Shown here: in pieces, positions 7,639 through 15,810 of the stretch
How the letters are laid out: each line of letters opens with the position of its first letter
How positions within the stretch are numbered: the stretch's first letter is position 1
NCBI GenBank assembly: GCA_964617765.1
Contig: CAZTZY010000028.1
Location: 1 to 28,973, forward strand
Source of the DNA: CAZTZY01 sp964617765
Lineage (GTDB): Bacteria; Pseudomonadota; Gammaproteobacteria; Pseudomonadales; DT-91
Direction: 5' to 3'
Length of the DNA stretch: 28,973 nt
Notes under the pieces: generated by a model
What the model was told of the DNA's origin: nothing
The model's input: the letters and a program-made list of their open reading frames with translations, nothing else
The model's database searches: none
Made by a program: the position numbers and the translations under genes

Positions 7639-8436
7639 TTACATTTGTCGGTGTTTAAGTGCTGGCAAATTACTTCTGATTTCATTCATGTAATCAGGAT
7701 CGATTTCGCCCATTACCACACCTTCACCTTCAGGCAAAACGGCAATAATTTCTCCCCATGGGTCGATTAACATGCTATGCCCAAAAGTGTGGCGACCATT
7801 CACATGGTGACCACCCTGGCCAGATGCCAGGACATAACACTGGTTCTCAATGGCGCGGGCACGCAGCAGAATTTCCCAATGGGCTTTGCCTGTTGTGTAG
7901 GTGAACGCTGCGGGTAGGGTTAACAGTGTGCAATGCCCAAGTGCGCGAAACAGTTCAGGGAAACGTAAATCGTAACACACCGATAGGCCGACTTTGCCAA
8001 ACGGTGCTTCAAAACTGGCAATGGTATTGCCGGGCATAATAGTGCGCGCTTCATCGTAGGATTCATCGCCTTTGCAAAAGCTGAACAAATGGATTTTGTC
8101 ATAACGCGCCACACGTTCACCGTCAGGATTATAGACCAGAACAGAATTCAAAACTTTTGCCGGATCAGGTGCAACCAGCGGTGAGGTACCGCCAATTAAC
8201 CAGATTTTGTGTTGGCGAGCGGTTTCTATCATGAATTTCTGGATGGGTCCGTTATCCATGATTTCTGCATGGCCAATTTTATCGGTTTCAGTCATGCCCA
8301 TGATGGCCCAGTATTCCGGCAACAATACGAGTTCCGCACCTTTAGCAGCAGCTTCGGCAATCAGGCGGCCTGCAGCAGCAATATTTTCGCTCACTACAGG
8401 TGTAGAAATCATTTGTATGGCAGCGATTTTAATCAT
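7639..8436 (-). CDS. Carbon-nitrogen hydrolase (nitrilase superfamily, Nit1/YbeM-like)
   Basis: This 265-residue cytosolic amidase has the complete nitrilase catalytic set: Glu 41 (LLPEYW), Lys 114 (RYDKIHLF) and Cys 154 (SVCYDLRFPE). The CYDLRFPE context places it in the Nit1/Nit2-like branch, where characterised members hydrolyse deaminated glutathione or omega-amides. Deaminated glutathione amidase is the most likely role. Its ATG overlaps the end of the desaturase gene by eight bases, and the ribosome site is poor, which suggests translational coupling. The NYN gene follows in the same run. The combination of a lipid desaturase with a metabolite-repair amidase has no obvious shared pathway. 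Confidence 0.88.
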   Translation of the reverse strand: MIKIAAIQMISTPVVSENIAAAGRLIAEAAAKGAELVLLPEYWAIMGMTETDKIGHAEIMDNGPIQKFMIETARQHKIWLIGGTSPLVAPDPAKVLNSVLVYNPDGERVARYDKIHLFSFCKGDESYDEARTIMPGNTIASFEAPFGKVGLSVCYDLRFPELFRALGHCTLLTLPAAFTYTTGKAHWEILLRARAIENQCYVLASGQGGHHVNGRHTFGHSMLIDPWGEIIAVLPEGEGVVMGEIDPDYMNEIRSNLPALKHRQM

Positions 8437-9427
8437 TGTTTGCCTGTGTGGCTTCAGGGTAATAGGGTTGGTTATAGAGTTTCAATAATGATTGAGTATA
8501 GCCATTAACTACATAGTAGGGCTGGTTATTTTTTGTATGTTCAAAAACATCTTTCAAATGAATATAGGAGAGATAGGGATATTTGTGGTGAACTTCATGG
8601 TAATTGACGTTACTCCAGACCCACTCGATCAAAGGATGCGTAAGTACAACCCAGCCAGTGACTTTAGTTTGTTTGGTGGGCAGTTCATCACGCCAGTTGG
8701 CCTTGTTCTCTTCTAACACTTCCTGTTTAACGGTGGCTTTGGTTTTTACTGCTGGAATGCCGTAATGGTCGGAAAGCGCACGGTAGGAAAATACCATCGG
8801 AAAAACCAGGAAAGTGGGCAGTACTGAATAAAGTAAAGAAATGCCCAAAGCCGGTACCAGCAAACCATAAAAGGCGAGGGCGATGCTGAGGAAGATGGCA
8901 TCTTTGAGAACCCGGCCCCGGTATTGTTTATCGGTGAATCGGGTCAACATATTTGTAATAAACAGTTTGTGTTGCAGGAAGATGCCAACCAGTGGGCCAA
9001 TCACATAGGCAAAGATGAAACCTCGACCATGCATTTTCTGTTCGGGGTCGAGATCGGGCTGGTGGGCATAGCGATGATGGGTGAGGTGAAACTGGCGGTT
9101 GGCATAAAAGGGGATTAACCCTAGTGCTGACAAAATCCCGCCGATGGTTTCATTGATGAGCAGTGATTTGAACAACACTTTGTGAACTGCATCGTGTGCC
9201 AGTACGGCCATGCCGAGAATCCAGATACCATTGATAGTAGCGAGCAAGCCAATCAATGCCCATTTCACCGCAAAGTCTAACTCGCTGTTGCCAACCTGGT
9301 TGGCGAGAAAAAATGAACCTAGCAGAAGGCCAATCAATAGCAGGGATTTAAACGCATTCAGGGCCTGCGGAATGTACTGATCATGCGGTGTCGGGATAGT
9401 AAATGAATTCATGGCAAGCATTGTCAT
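8429..9427 (-). CDS. Fatty acid desaturase, membrane-bound
   Basis: This 332-residue integral membrane diiron desaturase introduces a double bond into an acyl chain. The three histidine boxes are HDAVH (78-82), HLTHH (114-118) and HEVHH (277-281), separated by paired hydrophobic segments near 28-45, 55-75, 138-155 and 180-212. This is the arrangement of the FA_desaturase superfamily; a beta-carotene hydroxylase-like or alkane-type function cannot be fully excluded. It is the first gene of the desaturase, nitrilase, NYN run, and its stop overlaps the next start. The first of three possible ATGs (9427, 9421, 9412) is listed; a GAGG lies 13 bases before it, so the choice is uncertain by up to five residues. 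Confidence 0.88.
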   Translation of the reverse strand: MTMLAMNSFTIPTPHDQYIPQALNAFKSLLLIGLLLGSFFLANQVGNSELDFAVKWALIGLLATINGIWILGMAVLAHDAVHKVLFKSLLINETIGGILSALGLIPFYANRQFHLTHHRYAHQPDLDPEQKMHGRGFIFAYVIGPLVGIFLQHKLFITNMLTRFTDKQYRGRVLKDAIFLSIALAFYGLLVPALGISLLYSVLPTFLVFPMVFSYRALSDHYGIPAVKTKATVKQEVLEENKANWRDELPTKQTKVTGWVVLTHPLIEWVWSNVNYHEVHHKYPYLSYIHLKDVFEHTKNNQPYYVVNGYTQSLLKLYNQPYYPEATQANND

Positions 9428-9486
9428 ATAAAGGATTTGCCTCGATTTTATAGATATCGTTCTGTTTTTGCAGGTTTTTTTGTTGG

Positions 9487-9515
9487 TTGAAAAGTTCTTT
9501 CCTGCTGATTGTTAT
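9487..9515 (+). promoter_or_regulatory. Candidate sigma70 promoter for the ParA gene
   Basis: TTGAAA at 9487-9492 and TGTTAT at 9510-9515 are separated by exactly 17 bases (5/6 and 4/6 matches to consensus), about 60 bases before the ParA start in the divergent gap with the desaturase gene. Confidence 0.45.
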
Positions 9516-9576
9516 TTGCACTGCTTAAAGTTTGATCTATGCTGAGGTGTCAAATAATAAAAATTCAGAGGGAGAT

Positions 9577-10323
9577 ATGGCGAAAATTATTGCAGTTTTC
9601 AATATCAAGGGTGGTGTGGGTAAAACAACATCGGCAGTGAATCTGGCTTACCTGGCTGCCGCTGCCGGCCATAAAACCTTGATCTGGGATATGGATCACC
9701 AGGGTTCGGCGGGTTATTTCCTGGATATTGGCGATCAGCTGAAAGGCGGCTTGAATGCATTGATGAAAGATATGGATATGGGCAGTCGGGTCATTGCCAC
9801 GGGTTATGAAAATCTCGATCTTCTGCCTGCTGACATGAGTATGCGGTTGCTCGATGTCAAAGCGGCAGAAGCAAAATCCCCACAAAAATTCATGCAAAAA
9901 TTATTGGAGCCCTTGCTCGGGGAATACGATTATGTGTTTGTTGACTGCCCGCCTGGTTTAACGGCGGCCAATGAAGGTTTGTTGCATATTGCTTCGCTGG
10001 TGCTGGTGCCGGTAATTCCTACCGTGATGGCGGTGCGTACCCTGGAACAATTACGCGACTACATCAAGGATCATATGCCCGAACCGCCAAAATTAAAGGC
10101 TTTTTTTACCTTGATGGATGCGCGGCGCAATTTGCATAAAGAGATATATGAGCAACTCTGTGTGAAACGCAAAACCTTTATCCTGCCCATTGCTATTCCC
10201 TATGCCAGCATTACCGAAAAAATGAGCCTGCGCAAAGCACCGCTGGCAACATTTGCGGCTTCGTCAAAACCCGCTGTGGCTTATGATGAGTTGTGGGATG
10301 CCATCCGTCATATGCGCTTGTAA
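9577..10323 (+). CDS. ParA/MinD-family ATPase, orphan
   Basis: This 248-residue deviant-Walker ATPase positions or segregates cargo on the nucleoid or membrane by ATP-dependent dimerisation. It has the P-loop KGGVGKTT (11-18) with signature Lys 11 and Lys 16, the switch DMDHQGS (38-44), and the Walker B-like strand YDYVFVDCPPG. There is no ParB gene, parS-like cluster or MinC/MinE on either side, and no C-terminal amphipathic MinD-type helix is evident, so it is not the chromosomal parA or minD. Orphan ParAs often serve chemotaxis arrays, secretion machines or organelles; the cargo here is not visible. The ATG at 9577 is chosen for the GAGGGAG just upstream; a longer frame starts at 9532. Confidence 0.85.
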   Translation: MAKIIAVFNIKGGVGKTTSAVNLAYLAAAAGHKTLIWDMDHQGSAGYFLDIGDQLKGGLNALMKDMDMGSRVIATGYENLDLLPADMSMRLLDVKAAEAKSPQKFMQKLLEPLLGEYDYVFVDCPPGLTAANEGLLHIASLVLVPVIPTVMAVRTLEQLRDYIKDHMPEPPKLKAFFTLMDARRNLHKEIYEQLCVKRKTFILPIAIPYASITEKMSLRKAPLATFAASSKPAVAYDELWDAIRHMRL

Positions 10324-10499
10324 AGTGCAATAATCATTAGCTGGGATCCTGTATCGAAGTCATAGCTACAGGGTCTACACTTTTTCCGGGATTTAAAATA
10401 CGCATTCGATTTTGCTGAATTACAATTTTGTTAACAGGTACTTTTCTGTCTGGATATTTGCGATACTCAGTGTTTCATAATTATTAATGGTATGTGCTG

Positions 10500-12881
10500 A
10501 TGACGACGGAAAACTTTTTTGTGCGCATGGGTCGCTGGTTTATTACTTATCCTAAAACGACGCTGGCGACGGTTTTAGTATTGTTTGGGCTGTTGTTAAC
10601 CCAGTTGCAACACTTGCGCATTGATACCACAGCAGAAAGTTTCCTGCATAAAGATGCCAAAGCCCTGGTGGATTATGAAAAATTCCGCGATGAATTCGGG
10701 CGGGACGAATTTTTTACGGTGGTCATTACCGGCGTAGATGTCTTTAGTCTCGATTTCCTGGCTACCTTGCGTGATATCCATGGCGATCTGGAGCAGGAGG
10801 TGGGTTATCTGCAATCAGTCGATTCGTTAGTCAATGTACGAAGTATCTACGGTGATGGGGATGATCTAATTGCCGAAGACCTTCTGGAGAACTTCCCGCA
10901 AACCGAAGAAGAGCTTGCAGTTATCAAGGAGCGCATTCGTGGGAAGGATATTTACTATGGCCGCCTGTTGAATCGTGATGAAGATACAGTTGCGATTTTC
11001 CTGAAAATATTACCTTACAAGATTATCAAGAATAAGGATGGCACGGAAACCTTCAGCAATTTTGGTGACGCTGAACTGGCAGTGGCTTCGAACGAAATAA
11101 AGACGGTAATGGAGCGCTATAAGCAACGTCTCGGCAAAGGTGAGTATTACGTCGGTGGTACGCTGGAATTAGGTTCCTACATGGGTCGTATTATACAGGC
11201 GGATTTTGGCAACCTGACTGCAGTGTCATTGCTGATGATAGCTCTGGTTCTGGGTATTCTGTTCAAGCGTGCATCGGGTATTTTTATTCCCTTGATTGTG
11301 ATGGCCATTTCCATTGGCGCTACTATTGCCATGTTGCCGGCTCTCGGCTTTTCCATGCAAATCACAACGTCAATTATCCCTTCATTCCTGTTGGCGGTAT
11401 GTATTGGTGATTCGGTCCATATCCTGAGTATTTTTTATCATGAATACGACCATGGCAAAACCAAGGAGGAAGCCATACTTTATGCACTTAGCCATACCGG
11501 CGTTGCTGTGCTTTTTACCAGTTTGACGACTGCGGCAGGCCTGATGTCTTTTGTGTTTTCTGCTATCGTGCCCATCGGCAGCCTGGGGCTCTTTGCTGCC
11601 ATTGGTACCATGCTGGCATTGGTGTTAACACTGATCCTTGTACCGGTGTTGTTGACCCTGTTTCCCGTCAAACACAAACCACAGGTTGATGCGGAACATT
11701 TTAAAACGGGCGGTTTACCTTACAAATTTACGAGACTAGGCATTTTTTGTGCTATTCACCATCCCTGGAAAGTTGTGGTTGCAGCTTTGGCTATTGTGCC
11801 CATTACGCTGATATTTATTCCCAACCTTCGATTTTCGCAAGATTCTCTCGCCTGGTTTCCCGATGATAATCCGGTGAAAACTGCTGTGCGTGTGATTGAA
11901 GCCAAGGTCACCGGTTCCATGCCTGTGGAAATCATTATAGATACCGGAAAAGACCAGGGTGCACTTGACCCGGAATTCCTGAAGAGCCTTGATGCCTGGT
12001 TATCCGGTTTGCGGGGCAAGGAATTGAACGGCATACCGATACGCTCGGTTAACAGCATTGTCGACCTGGTAAAGGAAACCAACCAGGCCTTTAATGGTAA
12101 CAAACAGGAAAACTATGTGGTGCCCGATAGCCAGGAGATGATTGCCCAGGAATTATTGTTGGTGGAAATGGATCAGGCGGATGACCTCTACCAGTTCACT
12201 GACAAGAAATTCAGGAAAGTACATACAACCCTGATATTACCCTGGAAAGATGCCATCCTGTTTGACAAGTTCCAGAAGCAGTTGATTAGCAGTTACCAGA
12301 AGGATATGGGCTCTAAGTGGCCTGATATGCACTTGACCGGAGTTATCCCTATCTTCAGTGTACTTTTTGCCGCCATTGTTCAGTCAGCGATTCAAAGCTA
12401 CCTGATTTCCGGCATCATCATTACCATCATGATGATCATATTGTTAAGAAATGTGGCAGATGGCCTTATTTCCATGGTGCCTAACCTGATACCTATCATG
12501 ATAGTGATTGCCTTTATGGCGATTACCGATATGCCCATGGATGTATTGACGGTGTTGATCGGTTCTATTGCCGTGGGTTTATGTGTGGATGACACCATTC
12601 ATTTTATGCACGGTTTCAAGGTAGCTTACCAGCAACATGGTGATGCTGCCAAAGCCATTGAGGATGTGTTAATGTCGACCGGCAAGGCGCTGATGATTAC
12701 CAGTATTGTGTTGTTCTGGGGATTTATGACCTTTACCTTGTCAGACCTTTCCAGTATGGATAACTTTGGTATCCTGACAGCCATGTGTATTTCTCTGGCT
12801 TTGGTGTTTGATTTTTTCCTCGGGCCAGCCTTGATGATGATTCGCTATGGCAAGAAAAAACCTGTTATAACGGCCAGCTAA
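10500..12881 (+). CDS. RND superfamily (MMPL/HpnN-like) exporter
   Basis: This protein of about 793 residues has the two-fold RND plan: one N-terminal helix (about 15-35), a large periplasmic loop, five clustered helices (about 240-390), then the repeat with a helix near 425-445, a second loop and helices from about 625 to 785. The LLAVCIGDSVHIL and GSIAVGLCVDDTIHF segments are the paired helix-4 acidic motifs used for proton coupling. At under 800 residues it is much shorter than AcrB-type pumps and fits the MMPL/HpnN-like lipid or hydrophobic-molecule exporters. No membrane-fusion or outer-membrane partner is adjacent. A GTG at 10494 is an alternative start two codons upstream. Neither has a strong ribosome site. 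Confidence 0.85.
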   Translation: MTTENFFVRMGRWFITYPKTTLATVLVLFGLLLTQLQHLRIDTTAESFLHKDAKALVDYEKFRDEFGRDEFFTVVITGVDVFSLDFLATLRDIHGDLEQEVGYLQSVDSLVNVRSIYGDGDDLIAEDLLENFPQTEEELAVIKERIRGKDIYYGRLLNRDEDTVAIFLKILPYKIIKNKDGTETFSNFGDAELAVASNEIKTVMERYKQRLGKGEYYVGGTLELGSYMGRIIQADFGNLTAVSLLMIALVLGILFKRASGIFIPLIVMAISIGATIAMLPALGFSMQITTSIIPSFLLAVCIGDSVHILSIFYHEYDHGKTKEEAILYALSHTGVAVLFTSLTTAAGLMSFVFSAIVPIGSLGLFAAIGTMLALVLTLILVPVLLTLFPVKHKPQVDAEHFKTGGLPYKFTRLGIFCAIHHPWKVVVAALAIVPITLIFIPNLRFSQDSLAWFPDDNPVKTAVRVIEAKVTGSMPVEIIIDTGKDQGALDPEFLKSLDAWLSGLRGKELNGIPIRSVNSIVDLVKETNQAFNGNKQENYVVPDSQEMIAQELLLVEMDQADDLYQFTDKKFRKVHTTLILPWKDAILFDKFQKQLISSYQKDMGSKWPDMHLTGVIPIFSVLFAAIVQSAIQSYLISGIIITIMMIILLRNVADGLISMVPNLIPIMIVIAFMAITDMPMDVLTVLIGSIAVGLCVDDTIHFMHGFKVAYQQHGDAAKAIEDVLMSTGKALMITSIVLFWGFMTFTLSDLSSMDNFGILTAMCISLALVFDFFLGPALMMIRYGKKKPVITAS

Positions 12882-12890
12882 AGAACGATA

Positions 12891-13003
12891 GGGAACCTTT
12901 GAATAACTCTCTTTTGTCATTCTGAACGCAGTGAAGAATCTTTTTAATTCAAAAAGTTAGATTTCTCACTTTGTTCGAAATGACAGTTATTCAGTGCCTC
13001 CTT
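12891..13003. repeat. Nested inverted-repeat element
   Basis: This intergenic element lies after the RND exporter gene. The outer ends are GGGAACCTTTGAATAAC and, on the other strand, GAGGCACTGAATAAC, sharing the terminal CTGAATAAC/TTGAATAAC core. Inside is a 27-bp imperfect inverted repeat (12915-12941 with 12959-12985) whose arms begin TGTCATT and hold GAACG/GAACA and AGTGA boxes. TGTCATT...GAACG...AGTGA repeats are widely dispersed between bacterial genes. No coding potential is visible. Confidence 0.65.
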
Positions 13004-13019
13004 AAGTAACAGGAATAAA

Positions 13020-13050
13020 AAAGGCAGCCTTGTGAGCTGCCTTTTTATTT
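13020..13050. terminator. Bidirectional terminator between RND exporter and ETF-QO genes
   Basis: A 9-bp stem (AAAGGCAGC and GCTGCCTTT, seven-base loop) is flanked by A-rich sequence on the left and T-rich sequence on the right, so each strand reads stem then T run. It serves both convergent genes. Confidence 0.85.
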
Positions 13051-13068
13051 TGTAGGCCATGTTGCGGC

Positions 13069-14724
13069 TTACATGTTTGGGTAGTTAGGACCGCCGCCAC
13101 CTTCAGGGGTAACCCAGATGATATTCTGGGTTGGGTCTTTAATATCACAGGTTTTGCAATGTACGCAGTTCTGGCTGTTGATCTGGAAGCGTTTTTCGCC
13201 TGAAGCATTTTCCACGATTTCATACACGCCGGCAGGGCAGTAACGCTGTGCAGGTTCATCATACAGCGGGTAGTTGTGTTTCATCGGCACGTCGGCATCT
13301 TTCAATGTCAGGTGACAACGCTGGTTTTCTTCATGGTTGGTGTTCGATAAAAATACAGATGACAAACGATCAAAACTTAATTTGTTATCAGGTTTTGGAT
13401 AGTCGATTTTCTTGCACAGGTTAGCCGGTTTCATTTGCGCATAATCGGCTTTGCCATCTCGCAAGGTCCATGGTGCATTGCCGTTGAGGATATTGATATC
13501 CACAAACGCATAGGCTGAACCCAGGATGTTGCCAAGTTTATGTTGTGCAGGACCAAAGTTACGTTGCTGATGTAATTCACGATATAACCATGAACCTTCA
13601 AATGCCTGGGTATATTCTGGCAGTTCTTCGCCAGTTTTATTCAGCCCTGTTAATGCGTTGTGTACTACTTCAGCAGCTAACAGACCAGATTTCATTGCCG
13701 TATGGCTACCCTTGATTTTGGCGAAGTTTAACGTACCGGCATCACAGCCAATCAATAAACCGCCAGGGAAAGTCATTTTCGGTAATGATTGCAAACCACC
13801 TTTGGCAATAGCACGTGCGCCATAGCTAAGACGTTTACCGCCTTCAAGGTATTGTGCAACCTTTGGATGGGTTTTGTAACGCTGGAATTCTTCAAACGGG
13901 CTAACGTGTGGATTGTCGTAACAAAGGTCGGTGATCAAGCCTACAGCAACCTGATTGTTTTCAATGTGGTACAGGAATGAGCCGCCTGCGGTACCACTTT
14001 CAATCAATGGCCAGCCAGCTGTGTGCATGACCAAACCTTGCTGGTGTTTTTCCGGGGCAATTTCCCAGATTTCCTTGATGCCAAGGCCATAATGTTGAGG
14101 ATCCTTGCCGGCATCGAGTTTGAATTTTTCAATCAATTGTTTGCCCAGATGGCCACGGCAGCCTTCAGCAAACAGGGTGTATTTGGCGCGCAATTCCATG
14201 CCGGGGGTGAAAGTGTCTTTATGACTGCCATCTTCGGCAACGCCCATATCACCCGTTGCGATACCGGTCACTTTACCGTTTTCATCAAACAGGATTTCAG
14301 CAGCAGCAAAGCCAGGATAAATTTCTGCGCCCAGGGCTTCTGCTTGTTCGGCCATCCAGCGGCACAGGTTGCCCAGGCTGATGATATAGTTGCCTTCGTT
14401 GTGCATGGTTTTTGGCACAAATACATTTGGTACTTTGATAGCACCTTGCTGGCCAGTAAACATGTAAATGTCATCACCGGTAACGGCAGTATTGAGTGGT
14501 GCGCCTTTTTCTTTCCAGTCCGGAAAGAGTTCGTTTAATGCGCGGGGTTCAAATACAGCGCCGGAAAGGATATGTGCACCGACTTCCGAACCTTTTTCAA
14601 CAACGCAAACGCTGATGTCTTTGCCTGTTTTTTCACAGAGTTGACGAATGCGGCACGCAGCAGCCAAACCTGCAGGGCCAGCGCCAACGATAAGTACATC
14701 AAATTCCATAAATTCACGTTCCAC
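13069..14724 (-). CDS. Electron transfer flavoprotein-ubiquinone oxidoreductase (ETF-QO)
   Basis: This 551-residue protein is the membrane-associated enzyme that passes electrons from reduced ETF to ubiquinone, linking acyl-CoA, choline and amino-acid dehydrogenases to respiration. It has an N-terminal FAD-binding motif (VGAGPAGLAAA, about 11-21), the ETF-QO family core, and four cysteines for one 4Fe-4S cluster (C496, C520, C523, C526), with the same 24/3/3 type of spacing as the mitochondrial enzyme, followed by PTQNIIWVTPEGGGGP. The GTG at 14724 is preferred because GAGG lies eight bases upstream; the ATG at 14709 would leave the ribosome site too far away. It is divergent from etfB-etfA. 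Confidence 0.95.
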   Translation of the reverse strand: MEREFMEFDVLIVGAGPAGLAAACRIRQLCEKTGKDISVCVVEKGSEVGAHILSGAVFEPRALNELFPDWKEKGAPLNTAVTGDDIYMFTGQQGAIKVPNVFVPKTMHNEGNYIISLGNLCRWMAEQAEALGAEIYPGFAAAEILFDENGKVTGIATGDMGVAEDGSHKDTFTPGMELRAKYTLFAEGCRGHLGKQLIEKFKLDAGKDPQHYGLGIKEIWEIAPEKHQQGLVMHTAGWPLIESGTAGGSFLYHIENNQVAVGLITDLCYDNPHVSPFEEFQRYKTHPKVAQYLEGGKRLSYGARAIAKGGLQSLPKMTFPGGLLIGCDAGTLNFAKIKGSHTAMKSGLLAAEVVHNALTGLNKTGEELPEYTQAFEGSWLYRELHQQRNFGPAQHKLGNILGSAYAFVDINILNGNAPWTLRDGKADYAQMKPANLCKKIDYPKPDNKLSFDRLSSVFLSNTNHEENQRCHLTLKDADVPMKHNYPLYDEPAQRYCPAGVYEIVENASGEKRFQINSQNCVHCKTCDIKDPTQNIIWVTPEGGGGPNYPNM

Positions 14725-14755
14725 AGTAAATACCTCGTAAGTTGTTGAATGCGTT

Positions 14756-14775
14756 GTGTAAATGATTATTTACAC
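14756..14775. promoter_or_regulatory. TGTAAA-N6-TTTACA palindrome (TyrR-like box)
   Basis: A 20-bp perfect inverted repeat has 8-base arms GTGTAAAT and ATTTACAC around GATT. Its core matches the TyrR/PhhR consensus TGTAAA-N6-TTTACA as I know it. It lies 32 bases upstream of the ETF-QO start codon and downstream of the predicted promoter, where a bound regulator would block elongation. As RNA it could also form a small hairpin. Confidence 0.6.
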
Positions 14776-14817
14776 TCAAACAGTGGTTTTGCTTGTCCGG
14801 GTTCATTTTGCGCGGCG

Positions 14818-14847
14818 ATTATAGCGTTTTCTTGTTACCTGTGGCAA
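14818..14847 (-). promoter_or_regulatory. Sigma70 promoter for ETF-QO
   Basis: Read on the minus strand, TTGCCA (14842-14847) and TATAAT (14818-14823) are separated by 18 bases, 5/6 and 6/6 matches to consensus. Transcription would start near 14811 and give a leader of about 85 bases that contains the palindrome at 14756-14775. Confidence 0.7.
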
Positions 14848-15058
14848 TTTTAATATTCTTTGCAGGGCTTTTCTTAACTTGTTGTTATTTAAGATAAAAG
14901 TCTATTTTAAAACGCTTTTTTATAGCTGTTGTATGCCGTTTTGTACTTGACCTTATGGGCTTTCACGTTCACTATACGCAGCCGTTAAAAGAGGCGGATT
15001 TGAAGCTCAGGCTTTATTCATCCTTGTCCAATTCCCCAAGAGAAATAGAGAGTAATCT

Positions 15059-15808
15059 ATGAAGGTTCTTGTCGCAGTTAAGCGTGTGGTCGATTACAAC
15101 GTTAAAGTTCGACCAAAAAGTGATGGTTCTGGTGCTGATTTGGCCAACGTAAAAATGTCCATCAACCCGTTTTGTGAAATTGCTGTTGAAGAAGCAGTTC
15201 GCTTGAAAGAGAAGGGTGTGGCTACAGAAATTATTGTGGTTTCCATGGGTGATAAAGCGTGTCAGGAGCAAATTCGTACCGCTTTGGCTTTAGGCGCTGA
15301 CCGTGGCATCCTGGTAGAAACCGATGCTGAGTTGCAACCTTTGGCCATTGCCAAGCTGCTGAAAGCGATTGTCGATAAAGAATCTCCAAGTCTGGTTATT
15401 CTCGGTAAACAAGCCATTGATGGTGATAACAACCAGACCGGCCAAATGTTGGCTGCGTTGGCAGGTATGGCTCAAGGTACTTTCGCTTCTGAGGTTGTCG
15501 TTGATGGCGGTAAAGTGAATGTAACCCGTGAAGTCGATGGCGGTTTGCAAACTATCGCTTTAAACCTGCCTGCGGTTGTTACCACTGACTTGCGTTTGAA
15601 CGAACCTCGTTATGCTTCTTTGCCAAACATCATGAAAGCCAAGAAAAAGCCTTTGGATGTGACTACTCCGGCTGATCTGGGTGTTGATGTTGCTCCGCGT
15701 TTGACGACTGTACGTGTAGAGCCGCCAGCGGATCGTAAAGCGGGTGTAAAAGTTGAATCGGTAGCGCAACTTGTCGATAAATTGAAAAACGAAGCGAAGG
15801 TGATCTAA
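15059..15808 (+). CDS. etfB: Electron transfer flavoprotein beta subunit
   Basis: This 249-residue protein is the small subunit of the cytosolic ETF heterodimer that takes electrons from acyl-CoA dehydrogenases. The MKVLVAVKRVVDYNVKVR start, the INPFCEIAVEEAVRLKEKG segment (about 38-56), the ALGADRGILVE stretch and the AMP-site region around GKQAIDGDNNQTGQMLAALAG (about 119-139) are diagnostic, as is the ADLGVD recognition-loop region near the C-terminus. Length is exactly typical. GAGAG lies upstream of the ATG. Its stop is two bases before etfA, so the pair is one operon, divergent from ETF-QO. Confidence 0.96.
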   Translation: MKVLVAVKRVVDYNVKVRPKSDGSGADLANVKMSINPFCEIAVEEAVRLKEKGVATEIIVVSMGDKACQEQIRTALALGADRGILVETDAELQPLAIAKLLKAIVDKESPSLVILGKQAIDGDNNQTGQMLAALAGMAQGTFASEVVVDGGKVNVTREVDGGLQTIALNLPAVVTTDLRLNEPRYASLPNIMKAKKKPLDVTTPADLGVDVAPRLTTVRVEPPADRKAGVKVESVAQLVDKLKNEAKVI

Positions 15809-15810
15809 CC

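Larger units (their letters stand above)
14725..15058. promoter_or_regulatory. Divergent regulatory region between ETF-QO and etfBA
   Basis: This 334-bp gap separates the divergent ETF-QO and etfB genes. On the minus strand it holds a near-consensus promoter (14818-14847) and a leader palindrome (14756-14775). On the plus strand a weaker candidate is TTGACC (14947-14952) with CACTAT (14970-14975), spacing 17, about 80 bases before etfB. The middle (14850-14945) is AT-rich with no motif I can name. No small open frame with a ribosome site was seen. Confidence 0.6.

Noticed and set aside
14023..14538. Long plus-strand open frame (171 codons) opposite the ETF-QO gene
   Set aside because: It is a shadow: the minus strand encodes a full-length conserved enzyme here, and the plus frame resembles no family.
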